A stretch of 64,000 nt of DNA from Cyanophora paradoxa (lineage: Eukaryota > Glaucocystophyceae > Cyanophorales > Cyanophoraceae). Shown here one piece after another: positions 13,100 to 25,700 of this stretch. Made by a program: the position numbers and the translations under genes. The stretch spans positions 1 through 64,000 of the forward strand of contig QPMI01000150.1 in assembly GCA_004431415.1 (NCBI GenBank), written 5' to 3'. The notes under the pieces were generated by a model. It was not told the DNA's origin. It did not search any database and worked only from the letters and a program-made list of their open reading frames with translations. Numbering within the stretch: the first letter of the stretch is position 1; every line of letters begins with the position of its first letter.

Positions 13100-14890
13100 C
13101 TGTAGTACCGTGTAATACTTTATTACCGCGCTGACATAACTACTGCGCTACCATATTACTAGTACTGCGCTCAAAATTTTAGGAACGCACTGCAGCTGCG
13201 GCAGTATTTTGGTAGCGCAGTATTACGTTTTTTTTTTAGAGACTACGGTGGGGCGAACCCCCCGTATACGTAGCTATCATATAGTATAGGTAGTGATATT
13301 GAGGACAACAAAGCAATCACAAATCAAAGATACATACAAATCAAATCAAAGCTTAAGGTAAGCTCGATACCGGACCGCCGCCTTTGCCTTCGTCTTCTGC
13401 TTCGCTGGTCGTATCCCGCCGGCGCCGGCGTACTTCGTCTTATAGTTTAGTTCGGTCTAGTTCGGATTCTGATCGTAGTGTTGATGCTAGAGTTAGTTTC
13501 AATACTAGCTATAGTCCTCGTGCTCGACCTGTTGTTCGCCGTCGTTTGCAGTTCGACTGCCCGTCTCGACCCCGGTCGGCTTTAGTGATTCCTTTGACTG
13601 TCCTTTTGCCTGCTCTTGATCCGCCTGCTCCGCCTCCTGTGTCCTCCTCGACCTTGTGCCGTAGCTCTGCCCTTTCGCGTCGTCCTGCTTCGCCTCCGCC
13701 TCCGCGTCGTCTTGTTGTTCCTCTTACTTGTCTGCTTCCTGTTATTTATCTTTCTCAAATTTGTCCTCCGCTTCTTAGTGATGTAATTCCTTCCGATATT
13801 GATGGTATCTCTAGCTCTGGCTCTTCTTTGTGTCAGTCATCCTCTGTCCCTAGATCTGCTCGATTTCTCGTCTCTTCTCGATCTGTCTCGAGCTCTGTGT
13901 CTTTTCTTTTTTATTGTCGTTTTTGGCTCTTTGTCTTATCTTTCTTCGTGCTCTTGTCTTAGTTATTTTGCTTTTTTGTCTTTAGGCCCCCTGGGCAGCC
14001 CCCGCAGTGCTGGTGTCTAGAGACTGTGGCCGGTAATTCACCAAAAAAAAAAGCTCGGAACTTGGACTTGACAATTTAGCGTACCCCGGTTCCTGCCCTA
14101 GGTCGGACTTCGTCGCGGCGAAACCGGCGCAAACCGGCTCCCTGGATCTACAAAAAAGCGACCCCGCCTACAAAACTAAGGTAGATAGATGCTAGATGAG
14201 CACAACGGCGCGCTCGCGGCGCATTTGGCACGTTTGTTTTCAAGTTCCCACGTTGCGACGGTTCCCGGCCGGTCTAGTTTGCAGCTGGCACAACGCAGTG
14301 ACAACGGTCAAGTTGAAAAAAAGGCGAGAAAACTTTTGAGTTTCCATTTGCTATTAAGTTAAGACTGGCTATACGCGATCGCCAAGATATGGTAAATCTA
14401 AGTTCCGCGATCGCCAAGAATTAACCTTCCATGTCTATGGCGCCATACAAACGCGTACCGCTGTGAAAGTAGCACAAAATACAGAATCAAGAGGGATCAC
14501 GAGAAGGGACACGATCGATCAGATCTAGAAGAACGCAAAAGATAAGGAGAACGAGCACGAGAAGAAGGAGTAGAAGAGCTCAAGGACGTCGACGCAGAAG
14601 TACTAGTCACACTAGAACGACGAGCCTCCGATGCTCGGAGGAGCATGCGCACGGGGACGCAGCGAATAAGGAGAACGAGCACGATTATTACGTATACCCC
14701 CTTGGCTAACAAATAATCCGTTTTCGAGGCCGATGCATATGGCGCGCCATGGAACGCAGTAGGTTTTATAATTTGGTATGGTAGCGCAGTAAATCGCCTA
14801 TATACAGTATCCGATTATCGGCGCAGAAATTTTAGAACGTTTTATAATTAACGCAGTTTTGTGGCGCAGTAAATAAGTGTTACATGGTAC
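13100..14890. mobile_element. Candidate terminal-inverted-repeat element
   Basis: The left end near 13103 (AGTACCGTGTAATACTTTAT) is an imperfect reverse complement of the right end near 14858-14887 (AAATAAGTGTTACATGGTACC); roughly 22 of 29 positions agree by eye. Just inside both ends are further mirror-image blocks with ACTGCGCTACCATA on the left and TATGGTAGCGCAGT on the right, plus AAAATTTT. The interior has a Ser/Arg-rich open frame (13384-13962, +), a similar Ser-rich frame on the other strand (14497-14712) and one copy of the hairpin-repeat motif at 14011. No transposase motif is recognised, so it would be non-autonomous or decayed. Related GGCGCAGTA and AAGTGTTATACGGTAGCGCA sequence recurs near 56535-56690. 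Confidence 0.4.
14011..14050 (+). repeat. Dispersed repeat, single arm
   Basis: TGGTGTCTAGAGACTGTGG followed by CCGGTAATTCACCAAAAAA. The same ~37 bases occur at 57222-57258, where they form one arm of a hairpin. Confidence 0.8.
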
Positions 14891-15087
14891 CCCTACATGT
14901 AAAATTCTTGGCTTTAGCCAGTACTACTCCAGAACTACTAGTAAGTAGCTACCGTAGTACGTATACCTATTACCTAGGAAAAAACCCGGCGCCGGCGCCG
15001 GCCGCCCCGGCGGTCCGGAGTCCGGACTCCCGGAGTCCGGATTCCGGAATCCGGATCCGGCCGCGGCCGCGCCGGGTCCGCGACGGT

Positions 15088-15240
15088 CCCTTTGACGGTT
15101 CGACTTCGCGAAGAGAAGTTGGTTGGTTGCTTCGTTCAACGGTTATTGCTTCGTTAACCTCAGTAACCTTTGAGTCCAAAGTTTTGACGGTTTGACTTCG
15201 TTAAGTGAACTTTTGACGGTTCGACTTCGTAAAGTGAACG
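15088..15240 (+). repeat. Short tandem motif cluster
   Basis: TTTGACGGTTCGACTTCG or a one-base variant occurs three times (about 15090, 15183, 15211), the last two followed by AAGTGAAC. Just downstream CTTCGACGTCGAC occurs twice (about 15270 and 15300). The cluster lies 0.7 kb upstream of the secreted-protein gene at 15907; a regulatory role is possible but unsupported. Confidence 0.55.
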
Positions 15241-15906
15241 GATCTTAACTTCTACATCAATACCGGTATCTTCGACGTCGACGAATCTAAACGTAGGAAT
15301 CTTCGACGTCGACAGCGTCTTTATTTCGTCTATATTCGTCAGGCCTGCACTGTGGCGAATATTTGAAACTCTTGAACGGAAATTTTGTATCGAGAGGGGT
15401 ACTAACGGCTGACCCGTCTATGGCGGAGTCGCAGGGCTGACGAAACTTTGATGCTGTACGTATACATGTCGAACCATATTTTCGTCACGATTTTCGGGTT
15501 TTGTCGAAATTAAGTCTCGACGAAAATTTCTACGTTTAACAGTATACGTAATGACCGTCGGACAGCAGCACTGACCGTCCTACGCCGTGCGGTCACGGCC
15601 CGACTCACGGGCCCGGGGTAGACCGTCGGACTGCTAACTATATATATAAGCCTTGAAGAGCTCGAGTCAATGAAGACTGGTACCGGTCGACGTCCGGGGT
15701 GACGGCGGGGTCACGTCCCGACTCGGCGAGTCCGTAGTAGTACTCCGTACCGTAGTACTACTGACTCCGTACTAGAGTCCGTAGTACACTCCCCATGGGC
15801 ATGGCCGTAGAAGCGTTCCGAAAGTTCCGCCGGGCCGTGCCTTCCGTCGCACCCCCCTATAGCTAGGCCTACAGCCAGGCTGGGCTGCAGGCTGCAGCAC
15901 TGCGGC

Positions 15907-18900
15907 ATGGCGCACCGCCTTATGTTAACGTTGCGGGCGCTCTGTGTTGCCCTCGCGGTTGCACATGTACAAGGCGCGCTGACGTCGGTCGCGGGAACCG
16001 TCGCCCCCGGCGGCTACATTGCCACCTCGACCGAATCTTCGGTCACGTTTGACACAAAATCCGGATCTTACATGGGATTCCGCGAGATAGCCATTTGGTG
16101 CGTGTGCGACAACCGTTTGCAGCCTGCCGCCGCGCCGATGCGCATATGCATGCATTCGCATCGATAGCTAGCTATATAGCTGTACATGTAGACATGTACA
16201 ATGACCGCTTTTCCGAGGGCCTGCCGCTGGCCATGGAGATGGATACGTTTACTATGATATCTATATATATATATGCATATGCAATCGCCGATCTCGAGTC
16301 GCAGGACGTTGACAGCGGACAATCCCTCGGATCGCGTCCAGTTCACGTTCACGTCCGTTGACACCGCGGTTTTTACCGAGACGTTCATTCGGGTTCGAAT
16401 TCGTCGTTGATGCATGCGCATATGTATTTGATGCCATAAAGCTTAAGACCCATACACGCACATGATGTCCGCACCTCATGCATAAGACGTCAACCAGGTG
16501 ATCGACATGTCCTCTTCGCCCGTCCTCCTTGCGAATATGATCGACGCCAACGCGCTCCCAACCTTCACAAGCTCAGCGGACACGCTCTGGATCATCGGGT
16601 CTAGTCCGTGCTCGAATAATTGGAGGGTAAGATTCAACGCCACATACAAGAGCGTGGCCTCCACTGGTGTGTTATCTTTCCTGTCCCTGTGTGTTCTGGT
16701 GTGGTCGTGTGTTATCCCTAGGCCTAGCTATAGGCCTGTTGTCCGCCCGAAAACAACCGTTGAAACAAACAACCGATCTAACTCCTGCATGCTCTTCGCA
16801 ATCGATGACAGTGCCGGCGAGCCCCGCGGGGACAGTTATCACCGGTTCAAATGATCCTCCTAGAACCTACAACATATCGGTGGTCAACCTTCCACCTCGG
16901 GAACAAACAGCGGTTAGCTTGCCACGTCTGTATGACCCCTTCTACTTGCGCATGTGGCAAGCCCCTTTCTTTGATTTTCGACATTACACAATCATTAATA
17001 TTAATATTGATGACACAATCATTCATGATCAGGAACATCAAGCAGCAGCTGTCTTCTGCTGGCTGCACTGTCGCCGCCGGACTGACGATTTCAGTTTTTG
17101 CTGTCAACACCGAAGACAGTGGCCCCACATTCTTCTGCGATACGGTTTTCGTGAGTTCCGCTGTATATATACTATAGACAGACAGAGCTCGAGATTAGAG
17201 TCTCATGCGGCATGCGTATACGTAGTTCTTTGAAATCAAGCCGGCGTCGCGCCCGGGGCCTGCAGCCGTGACTCTTCTCGCCGCGAACGGCAGCGCCTCC
17301 GCCACGCCCTTCTCGCTGACGATCGCCCCCGGTGCCGAAATGCTCGTCGTCTTCACGTCCGAAGGAGCCTCTCGGGGCCCCGATGCTGCACTCCCTGGCC
17401 TCAACGCGACAGTCTCAGCTCCTGTAGACGGTGCGGACTCATTGTAGTGTACACGTGATCACAATCGTAGCCTATAGCTAACCCTCGAGCTCGTTGCAAC
17501 TGCGTGGCAAATGAAAAGTCTGCCCAACGCCGTCCCCCTCAAGCTCCCCTACTCCCAGGTGTGTTCGATTTCTTTAACATTTATAATTGAACATAATATG
17601 ATACATGCGCATGCACCTTTCCGCTTTTGTTTGATCTAATTATTATGCGATCAAGCCCGTCCCCTTCGCCCTCGCCCTCCGCGCCTCCTACGCCGTCGCC
17701 GTCGCCGTCGCCGAGCTCGGGCTCGGGCCTCTCCCCCTCCCCTTCGCCTCCGATTGCCCCTCCTCCTCCCGTCTCTGCTTCGAATTCCCCGTCTCCCACT
17801 CCTCCAATCGCGAGGTATGTATACGTACGCGTACCCCTTTAATTGCAAATTGAGAGCGGCGCCGGCGCCGGTCATTCAATTCGAATTTTGAATTTGGCTC
17901 GTGCATGCACAGTGCGCATGCTCCGGATCCGACTCCGATCGTGACGTCGACGCCTTCGCCCCTGCCATCGACGCCCCCTGCGGCCGCCGTCATCCCCGCG
18001 CTGGTCCGGACGTTGCCTTTCTGAATCGTTTCGACATTGCCATTCAATTGATTGAATATCGACGCGCAGCCTGTGTTCTCATCTCCCTCTGCGGTTGTCG
18101 TCATCAAAGGGATTTCGGTTCGAGCTCATGCGTATGATGAAGCTCCAGTACTAGTTGCAGCCGCGTTTGTTGTTGAAGAGAATCACCGCAGCTCAACATC
18201 TCCAAGTTTCAAGAAGTGAAGGACGCGACCGGCGCCATCCTCTTCTATAAGCTGGACCTTAAACTGGAAGGGATCTCCGCGCTTGGCTCCGCGCCCGAGG
18301 TTAGTGTGGAAATCCACGCGTGCACGTGCACGACATGTACACTATAGCTATAGCTGCGTATACCTCGAATTCGAACCAGATCTGACCTCGAACGTTGCTG
18401 CAGACAGGATCTGTCGAAGATATCACCGTCCCAATGTCAAACAACTTCTTCCAGGCAAACGCTCTGCAACCCTAGGACTAGGCCTTCCATTTCGCTCTCT
18501 CTGCAACCCCATGGCCAGCCTAAGCCTTTAAGGCCTTGCGTTAATTGACCTAGCTTAGTAGACGAGCTCTGCTGAGATGGATCTCGCAGCCGGACCAGCA
18601 AGTTGTCGTGTACATCAGCGACGCAGCGGGCAATAGAGCTCAGGCAACGGAGGTGAGCGTCAAGCAGGCTGGCTCGGGCGTCGTCCTCAGATTCAGTACG
18701 CGCCACTCCAGTTTTGATTAATGATAATATTCTAACTAGCTATAGAGCCACCAATCGGTATTAATATATATATTATGTTATTGTCGCCTCACGCTAACTG
18801 AATCACACCGGTATACTTACCCTCACATGTACAGAGGCTCCCAAGATGCGAGCTTCGCGCCGGCAGGTGTTGGCACGCCACCTCTTATTCTCAATCAATA

Positions 18901-19363
18901 CCCCGGTACGTCTCGTAGAAAACGTGTTCTGGCACCAACAAGAATCAAATGCATATCATCATGACGTCGACTCCTGACTTCATGCTGCGCAGTACGACGT
19001 CCGCATTGAGGCTGCCCCTGGGCAACCCCCCTTCGTCCCGCTGGTCCTTGCGAATGTGCGAATATCTGCTCGCGATCGATTACAAGCGTTCATAAATGTA
19101 TCGGCTTAATCCTGGCCATGGCGCCTTCGTAGGCCTTCCAATGGAATCCAGTTGGTGCCAGCTACGTCCTCCCTTATCTTCCGTATCTGAGTGCTGCGAC
19201 ACCGGCGGCGCCCTTCAGCTCAACGGTCGCGGTGAGCTCTTTGAGCCTCGGAGTCTCGAAGTCACATCGAGTGAACACCTATATCGATACCGTGCGCATG
19301 CAGGCTCTCTGTGCTCTGATCGTCTGCGCGGTCGCCGCACTTCTCGCTCATCGCAACACTTGA
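15907..19363 (+). CDS. Secreted or surface protein with CUB-like ectodomain and Pro/Ser stalk (paralogue A)
   Basis: Starts at ATG 15907 with a clear signal peptide (MAHRLMLTLRALCVALAVA, HVQGA). The mature N-terminus has SVAGTVAPGGYIATSTES and ends exon 1 at IAIW, followed by GTGCGTG. Later exons read TLTADNPSDRVQFTFTSVD, VIDMSSSPVLLANM, LWIIGSSPCSNNWRVRFNAT and, later, EMLVVFTSEGASRGPDAA, GLNATVSAP, which resemble CUB beta-sandwich strands. A stalk of repeated Pro-Ser (about 17655-17815 and 17905-17990) follows. Then comes a module shared with the paralogues at 51531 and 59282: LNISKFQEVKDATGAILFYK, QQVVVYISDAAGNRAQATEV. The last exon, ALCALIVCAVAALLAHRNT and stop at 19361-19363, is hydrophobic, so the protein is membrane- or GPI-anchored. 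Function unknown; Pro/Ser stalks are typical of algal wall or adhesion proteins. Confidence 0.65.
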
Positions 19364-19966
19364 CGACCCCGCTGTCAAGATGTACAGCACTGCGGCATAT
19401 AGGGGCCGAGATAAATATCAACTTTGGATTCGAATTCGACGCTTCAAGGCTTGCAATTGTATATCGATATCATAGTATGCATATGGTGCTGCCATATATG
19501 GTCATCGAGGAGTCGACGTCATATCACGATCCTCGCGATCGCGAGCTGCAATTGCAATTTCGCTGTCGATTATGTAATTAGGATCCGGAGTTGCTTAAGC
19601 TGATTATGTAATTGATATCGATTCAGCTCTAGTTCAAGATCGCTAGAACGACGTCGACATATAAACATTCGATGAGTAGCCCTGCCGGGCCAGTCCGCGG
19701 CACTCGGCTGCTCCACGGGCGCAGGAGCCGCCCGGGGGGGGGGGGGGGGGGGGGGGGGGGCGGGCGCCGGCGCGGCCCCTGTGCCGAGAAGCACCGCGGC
19801 ACCGCGCCCCGGGCCCGTGCACGTGGAGCCCATTGGCACGGATCTTGCACTTCCCGCCGCGCTGCCCACCCCCGGACCCGCCACGCGCCCGGCGGCAAGT
19901 GCGGTAGCGCGCGGGCGCAGAAAAAGGCGAAGCGCGTTCGCGCACACACACGCGTCCTACGGCTGC
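19364..19966. other. Convergent intergenic region with poly-G run
   Basis: Lies between the stops of two converging genes. It contains GATATC and GAATTC type palindromes near 19425-19630 and a run of 27 G at 19734-19760. No gene is seen. Confidence 0.6.
19734..19760. repeat. Poly-G run (27 G)
   Basis: Uninterrupted G run about 210 bases beyond the glucosidase II beta stop, in GC-rich surroundings. Confidence 0.9.
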
Positions 19967-22436
19967 CTACAGCTCGTCGTGGTCGACAGGCGGCGCCGCG
20001 GCCGCCGCGAGCGCCGCCTCCGCCTCCGCCTTGGAGCACGCCGCCGGCGTCTCGAAGACAAAGAGGTAGACGCACCTGCCGGGATTCGAAGCCCGCGTCG
20101 GTCCCGGAGGGGGGCGGGGCGCGGGTTCGAGTCCGGGAGGGGGCCGGCGCGCACTTGTTCGGCTCGGAGACCGACTTGAGCTCGTTCTTGGCGCCGCAGA
20201 CCAGGTCGACCTGCGCGGGGGTACGTACAGGTCAGGGGGGCGGGAACGGGGGCCAAACAAGGGGATACGCGGCGCGCACGTCGGCCTCGCGCTTGGGGCC
20301 GTTCCAGCACTGCTGCCCCTCGCGGAACTCCATGCGCTTGTACCCGTTGCTCCACTTGCTCCACTTGCTGCGGCCGCGCGTCAGCTCTCGTCGCCCCGCG
20401 ACGCGCGCCCCCCGGTAACCCCCTCGAGGCGCGCACCCCAGGTTGACGGTATCGCTGTACCCGATCTTCTGGGAGGCCTTGTCGAAGGGGCAGATCTCGT
20501 AGGTGTACCTGGGGCGGGGGCGGCGTCACGAAGCGCCCCCCTAGGCGAGGCCGGGAGGGGTACGGCGCACTCGGGGGTCTTCAGGCTGAAGCACTGCCCG
20601 TTGATGCCGTGGAACTCCTTCTCGGGACCTGGAGCCCGGGGCCGGGATCGGACTCGGGGCGGCGGCGGAGAGGGGAGGGGCGGGGCGGGGAGGGGGGCGG
20701 CGGGGGGGCGCACCGAAGTCGGTGGTGGTGAGCTTCTCGAGGCGCGACATGTCCTCTTCCATCCGCCGCTTCTCGTCGCTCGCCGCGTCCAGCTCCCCCT
20801 TCAGCTTCTCGACCGCTGCGGCGGGGGCGTCAGGCGGGGCCCCCGGCGCGACCCGAGCGGCGGAGGCGGTTCTATGGTGGATGAACCTGAGGGGAAAAGC
20901 TTTGGGGGCGTGGCGCGCGTGATCTTGGCGCGGAGCCAGAGGAACAGGCGCTCGGGGAGCTCGGCGACGGTTTGGAGGGCCCCCAGGAACCCCTTCAGCC
21001 GCGGCCGCCGCCGCCTCTCGTACTCTAGCTCTGGGTCCGGGCTGGCGCTAGGCGCCGCCTCCGCGTGGCTAGCCTCCTCTGGCTCTTCTTCCTCTTCCGG
21101 CTCCCCCTCCCCCTCATCTCCCCCGGGCCCTACGGGGACGCTAAAGAGGGAAGCGCGAGGGCGCCGGGGGCGGCGCACCCTGGTCGTGCTGGGTGGGGTA
21201 CTCGTGCAGCTCCTTGACCTCGGGGAGGGGCGGAGTCGGCTCCGGCGTCGCCGCCGCCGCCGCCTCGGCGGCCGCCTCGGGCGCGGCGCCCTCCGCCGCC
21301 GCCGGCGGCGGCGGCGCGGTCGTCTCTGCTCGCGTGGCGCGTCACGAAGGGAAAGGGACCGGCATCCGGGCTGGCTTCGAAGGCGGCGCACCGGCGGGGG
21401 CGGGCGTGGCCTCCGCGGCGCGCTTGGCCTCCTCCGCCTGGCGCCGCTCCTCGTCCGCCTTGCGCTGGACCTCGCGCTCCTTGTTCTGCAGGTCCTCCGC
21501 CTCCTTCTTCTTCGCTGCGCCGCCCCCGCCGCGCTCACAGAGGAAGGAAAGGAGAGGAGCGGGAAGAAAGGAGAAGACCGACCCTCGATGGTGGCGACGA
21601 TGCCCTTCTGCGCCTCGAGGCGCAGGCGCAGGTCGATCATCTTCTCCTCCGCCTCAGCGACCGCGCGGCGGCCCTCCTCCGACCACCGCGCCTTCACCTC
21701 GGCGCCCTGCGCCCCGCCGGAGCGATTCAGACGGGCGCGGCCTGCGGACCGAGCCTGCGGGCCCCGGGCACCTCGGCGAAGAGCCTCGCAGCATCGGCGG
21801 CCTTCTTTCGCGCCTCCGCGCCCTTCTCCAGGCACGCCTGCGGGCAGCTGCCGCTCCTCCACTCGTCCGAGCCGTCGCAGCAGTCTGCCGGCCAGATCCC
21901 GGTCGGCGCCGGCGCGGTGTCGCGTCCACGGGACGGGAGCGCACCGCAGATGCCGTCGTCGACGCGGGAGGAGGGGATAAAGTGGCCCTCGTGCCCGCGG
22001 TTGACGCACCAGAACCTTCCTTTCGGCGAACACGCCGATGTTCCTGGAGTGCGGCGTTCACGCGAGCTAAAGCACAACGAGGAGGTAAGGAGGAGGCGTA
22101 CCAGGCTCGTCGCTGCCGTCCGCGCAGTCTGCGGGGGCGGGCGGCCCAGATGAGAAAGCAGGGATCGTCCGGGGGAATAGCTGCGCGACGAACCGCAGTA
22201 GTCGTCGTTGACGCGCTCGAAGGCGATCGTCTTAGACTTGTCGAGACACGTAAACTTGCCATCGCTCGAGGAGTACGCGGCTGCGTCTGCGCGGAGTCGG
22301 CTGGGGCCCAACGAGAGCGCGTATCATCGCGCTCACCGGCTTTCGACACGCCACGCGGCCTGCTCTGGACCGGGGCCGCCGCCACGGCCGCGCAGATCAC
22401 GGCCGCGAGAACGGCCGCGAAGACGAGCCTCCTCAT
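19967..22436 (-). CDS. PRKCSH: Glucosidase II beta subunit
   Basis: Non-catalytic beta subunit of ER glucosidase II, which trims glucose from N-glycans and retains the catalytic alpha subunit in the ER. Starts at ATG 22436 with signal peptide MRRLVFAAVLAAVICAAVAA, then RGVSK. Two LDL-receptor class A like repeats follow: GKFTCLDKSKTIAFERVNDDYC ... DGSDEPGTSAC, and GRFWCVNRG, IPSSRVDDGICDCCDGSDEW-type sequence split by introns. A charged coiled coil (EKGAEARKKAADAARLF and acidic EEEEEPEE stretches) occupies the middle. The C-terminal MRH-type lectin domain shows YTYEICPFDKASQKIGYSD, KPQVDLVCGAKNELKSVSEP and CVYLFVFETPAAC. The protein ends VDHDEL, an ER-retention signal, with the stop at 19967-19969. 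Domain order matches the family throughout, so the identification is firm. Confidence 0.95.
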
Positions 22437-22750
22437 CTCACCGCGCCCTGTGATGCTGCTCCTCCTCGCACCCGCTTCTCGGTTTCGCTCGCGGTGCTGA
22501 GCTTCCGGGTTCGCAGGGGGGGATACTTGAGCGCGGGGTACAAGCTTCGATTCGTGTGTCGTCTGAGCTCGCCGAGTCAGCCACGGTCAGGTGTCAGCCG
22601 GACATTCGCTTCACTCCAAAAACATCGCAACAGTTCACGGATCACACTTATCAGTCGCTGCTCTAACTTCAGTCGTTTCCAGCCACAACCGGCAGCAACC
22701 AAAAGCAGCGAGAGAGGACGCGACCCACCAGGAGCGGCAATCGCTTGAAA
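22437..22750. promoter_or_regulatory. Shared upstream region, PRKCSH and vWA/YEATS genes
   Basis: A 314-base gap between two divergent start codons. No TATA box or other clear element is seen. Confidence 0.4.
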
Positions 22751-25700
22751 ATGACTCTTACCAACGATCCCATGGCAGTCGACGCCGCGCCCGCCGCCCA
22801 GTCGACGAGCGTCGAGCTCAGCAGCATGAGCGAGTTCAACGCCTACCGATTTAACGCCGAGATCAGCACGTACCTTCTGGTGCGCATGTGCATGTCCACA
22901 TGAACGCTCGCTTCCTTTGCCGCTCGCTGGAAAGCCGTACCGCGCCGCGCGGCCTAGAACCGAATGTGGCTCTGATCAGAGCGCTCACTTGTGCTTCCGC
23001 GGCTGGCCGGCTGGGGCGTCTCGGCGTCCTGTTTCGGCCCTCTGATCCGGCATGCGCAGATTCATATCAAGGCTCCGGATGCCTCGGAGGCGACCAACCG
23101 GGCCCCGATCCGCGTGTCGGCGGTGCTCGACCGCTCGGGCTCAATGTCGGGAGCGAAGCTCGAGCTCTGCAAGGGGAGCATCGCCTTCGCGCTCCGCCAG
23201 CTGAAACACCAGGTCCGTATGCGCCCGCGTCGCTCCCAATCTCGCCCGTGCCTCGCTCGGCGCGCCTGACTGTTCTGCGCGCAGGACAAGCTCGGCGTGA
23301 TCACCTACGACGACACCGTGGACGTCTGCGTCGCCCTCAAGCCGATGGACGCCGCGAACAAGCAGGGTGAGCGCTGGCCCCGTCTCCGTGGAATTTGATC
23401 TCCGCGCCCCTCGCTGACGCCGCCGGCGCCGGCAGACGCGCTGAACTCGGTGAAGGAGATCCGGGACGGAGGGTGCACGAACCTCGCGGGCGGGCTCGTC
23501 GCCGGCATCCGCCAGACGGCCGGCCTCAAGCCCGTCGAGGACGGCCTCCGCGGCGTGCGCCGCCGCGCGCACCCCGCCGTCCAGCAGCAGGCCCGCCCTC
23601 TCCCCGCGCACCGAGCGCCAGCGCGCCCGCCCTGACGCCGCCGCTCGCAGATGGCGTTCCCGCGCACGCCGATGCGGCGGCCGCCGTCGCCGGGCGTGCC
23701 GCTGGGGCGTGCCCCCGACGCCGACGGCAACTACCGCATGCGCGTCCTCATCGGCAACGACTACGTCTTCGACCCGGTGCGCCCGCCCGCGCCGCCTCTG
23801 CGCCGGCCCCGATCGCATTCGCTCGCGGCCTCATGCGACGGCGCGCGCGCAGCCGAACGTGATCTCGCGGATGGTGCAGAGCGTGCTCCCCGGCAAGCCG
23901 ACGAACGAGCACAAGTGGACGCTCTTCGTGCGGGCGGCCGAGGACGGCGCCTCGCCCTTCCCCTTCGTCAAGCGCGCCGAGTTCCACCTGCACCCGAGCT
24001 TCAAGCCCTCGCTGGTCGCCGTCGAGGGCTCTTCCGCCTTCGAGCTCACCCGCCGCGGCTGGGGCACCTTCCAGGTGCCCCCGCCCTTCCGCCCGCCCCG
24101 CCCCGCCCCGCCCCGCCCCGGCTCCGACCGACCGGCCCGGCCGCCCGCAGGTGAAGGTCGTGCTGACGCTGTACGACGGGAGCCAGCGGACCTTCACGCA
24201 CGGGCTCTCATTCGACGGGAACGGGGCGGCCGCCGAGCACACCCTCGAGCTCCCCGCCTCCGCCGTCGCCCCTCAGCAGGCGCAGGCGCCCCCGTCGCCA
24301 CCCCAGGGCCTCTTCGGCCCCGGCGCCGCCCCCGTCGCAAACCAAGCCGCTGCCCCGCCCGCCTTTGCCCTGAACGCCGCGGCGCCCCCGGCCCAGGGCC
24401 TCTTCTCCTTCGGCTCCGCGCCGGCACCGGCCGCGAACCAGGCCCCCGCCCCGCCCTCGGGCGTCATCCAGCAGCAGCAACAGCAGCAGCAGCAGCAGCA
24501 GGAGCCGGCAGCCGCGGCCTCGTCCTTGGCCCCGGCGCCGGCGCCGGCTGGCGAGAAGGTGGCCGACCCGCCCGCGGAGGGCGAGGTGGTGCGTCACCGC
24601 CCCCTGCACCCCTCCCGGGCCAGGGGGCTGACGGCGGCGGCGGGGGGCAGGTCTCGTGCATGCTGTTCACGGACGGGCTGGCGAACGTGGGCGCGCAGTC
24701 GGCGGAGGACGTGATCAAGGAGATGCGCGCCGCGCTCGCCCTCTCCCCCTCCTGCTCCGTCTTCACCTTCGGCTACGGCGCCGACCACAACCCCGACATG
24801 ATGAAGTGCGGCGCCCCCCTCCGCCCCGCCCCGCCCCCCCCGCCCCTGACCCGGCGCCGCGCGCAGGGCGATCGCGGATGCCGGCCGCGGCGTCTACTAC
24901 TACGTCAGTCAGGAGAGCGGTGCGGCCTTAGCCCCCTTGGCCCCTCGCGCGCCCCCGCCCTCGCCCGGCCTCACGCCCGCGCAGAGATCCCTGGGGCGTT
25001 CGCGGACTGCCTGGGGGGCCTCGTCTCCGTCTGCGCCCAGTCGCTGGCCCTCTCCATCACGGGCCTCAACGGGGCCCGCGTCGAGGAGGTCGTCACGGCG
25101 TACCCCACGGCGCAGGACGGGGCCGCCTCGGTCGTCTCCATCCCGGACCTCTACTCCGAGGAGGAGCGCGACGTGCTCGTCCGCGTCACCCTCCCCGCCC
25201 TCGCCAACCCCGTCGGTCCGCCCTTCTCCTCCTCCTCCTCTTCTTCTGGGGCCTCGGCCTCTCAACGCCGCCGGCAGAGGAGATCGGGGCGCTGCGGCTG
25301 GTGCTGAACTACCGGAACCTCCTCACCGGCGCGGCGGGCGCCTCGTGCGACCTGACGGCCACCGTCAGCCGCCCCGCCGAGGTCCCCCCCCACATGCTGG
25401 TGCGCCCCACGCGCGGCGGCCGCCCCGCCCCGGGCCTGCTGAACGGAGCGCTGACGGGCGCGCTCGCTCGCTCGGCAGCGGGCGGCGGCGGTGGACCGGC
25501 AGGTGAACCGCGTGGAGACGGCGCGCGCCCTCGAGCGCAGCAAGGAGCTCGGCCGCCTCGGCCGGGTGCGCGTGCCCCCAGCCCGCCCGCCCCCTCGATC
25601 CGACCGATTCCGCCGCTCACCCGGGGCCGGCGCAGCTGGACGAGGCGCGGGCGGTGCTGAACGCGGCCGTCGAGACGATCGTGAACTCGCCCTCGGCGAA

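Larger units (their letters stand above)
12205..15906. other. Long palindrome-rich intergenic region
   Basis: About 3.7 kb without a convincing host gene. It holds the ABCG 3' region, a poly-G run, a candidate inverted-repeat element (13.1-14.9 kb), a CCGGAGTCCGG palindrome block (about 15010-15060), tandem GACGGTTCGACTTCG motifs and short inverted repeats of the GTAGTACT type (15729-15800). Composition is much less GC-rich than the flanking genes. Confidence 0.5.

Noticed and set aside
13384-13962. 192-codon Ser/Arg-rich frame as a gene
   Set aside because: Low-complexity translation with no recognisable domain, lying inside repeat-like DNA; kept only as part of the candidate element.
20078-20140. 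GGATTCGAAGCCC and GGGTTCGAGTCC as tRNA pieces
   Set aside because: They lie in an intron of the glucosidase II beta gene with no cloverleaf around them.
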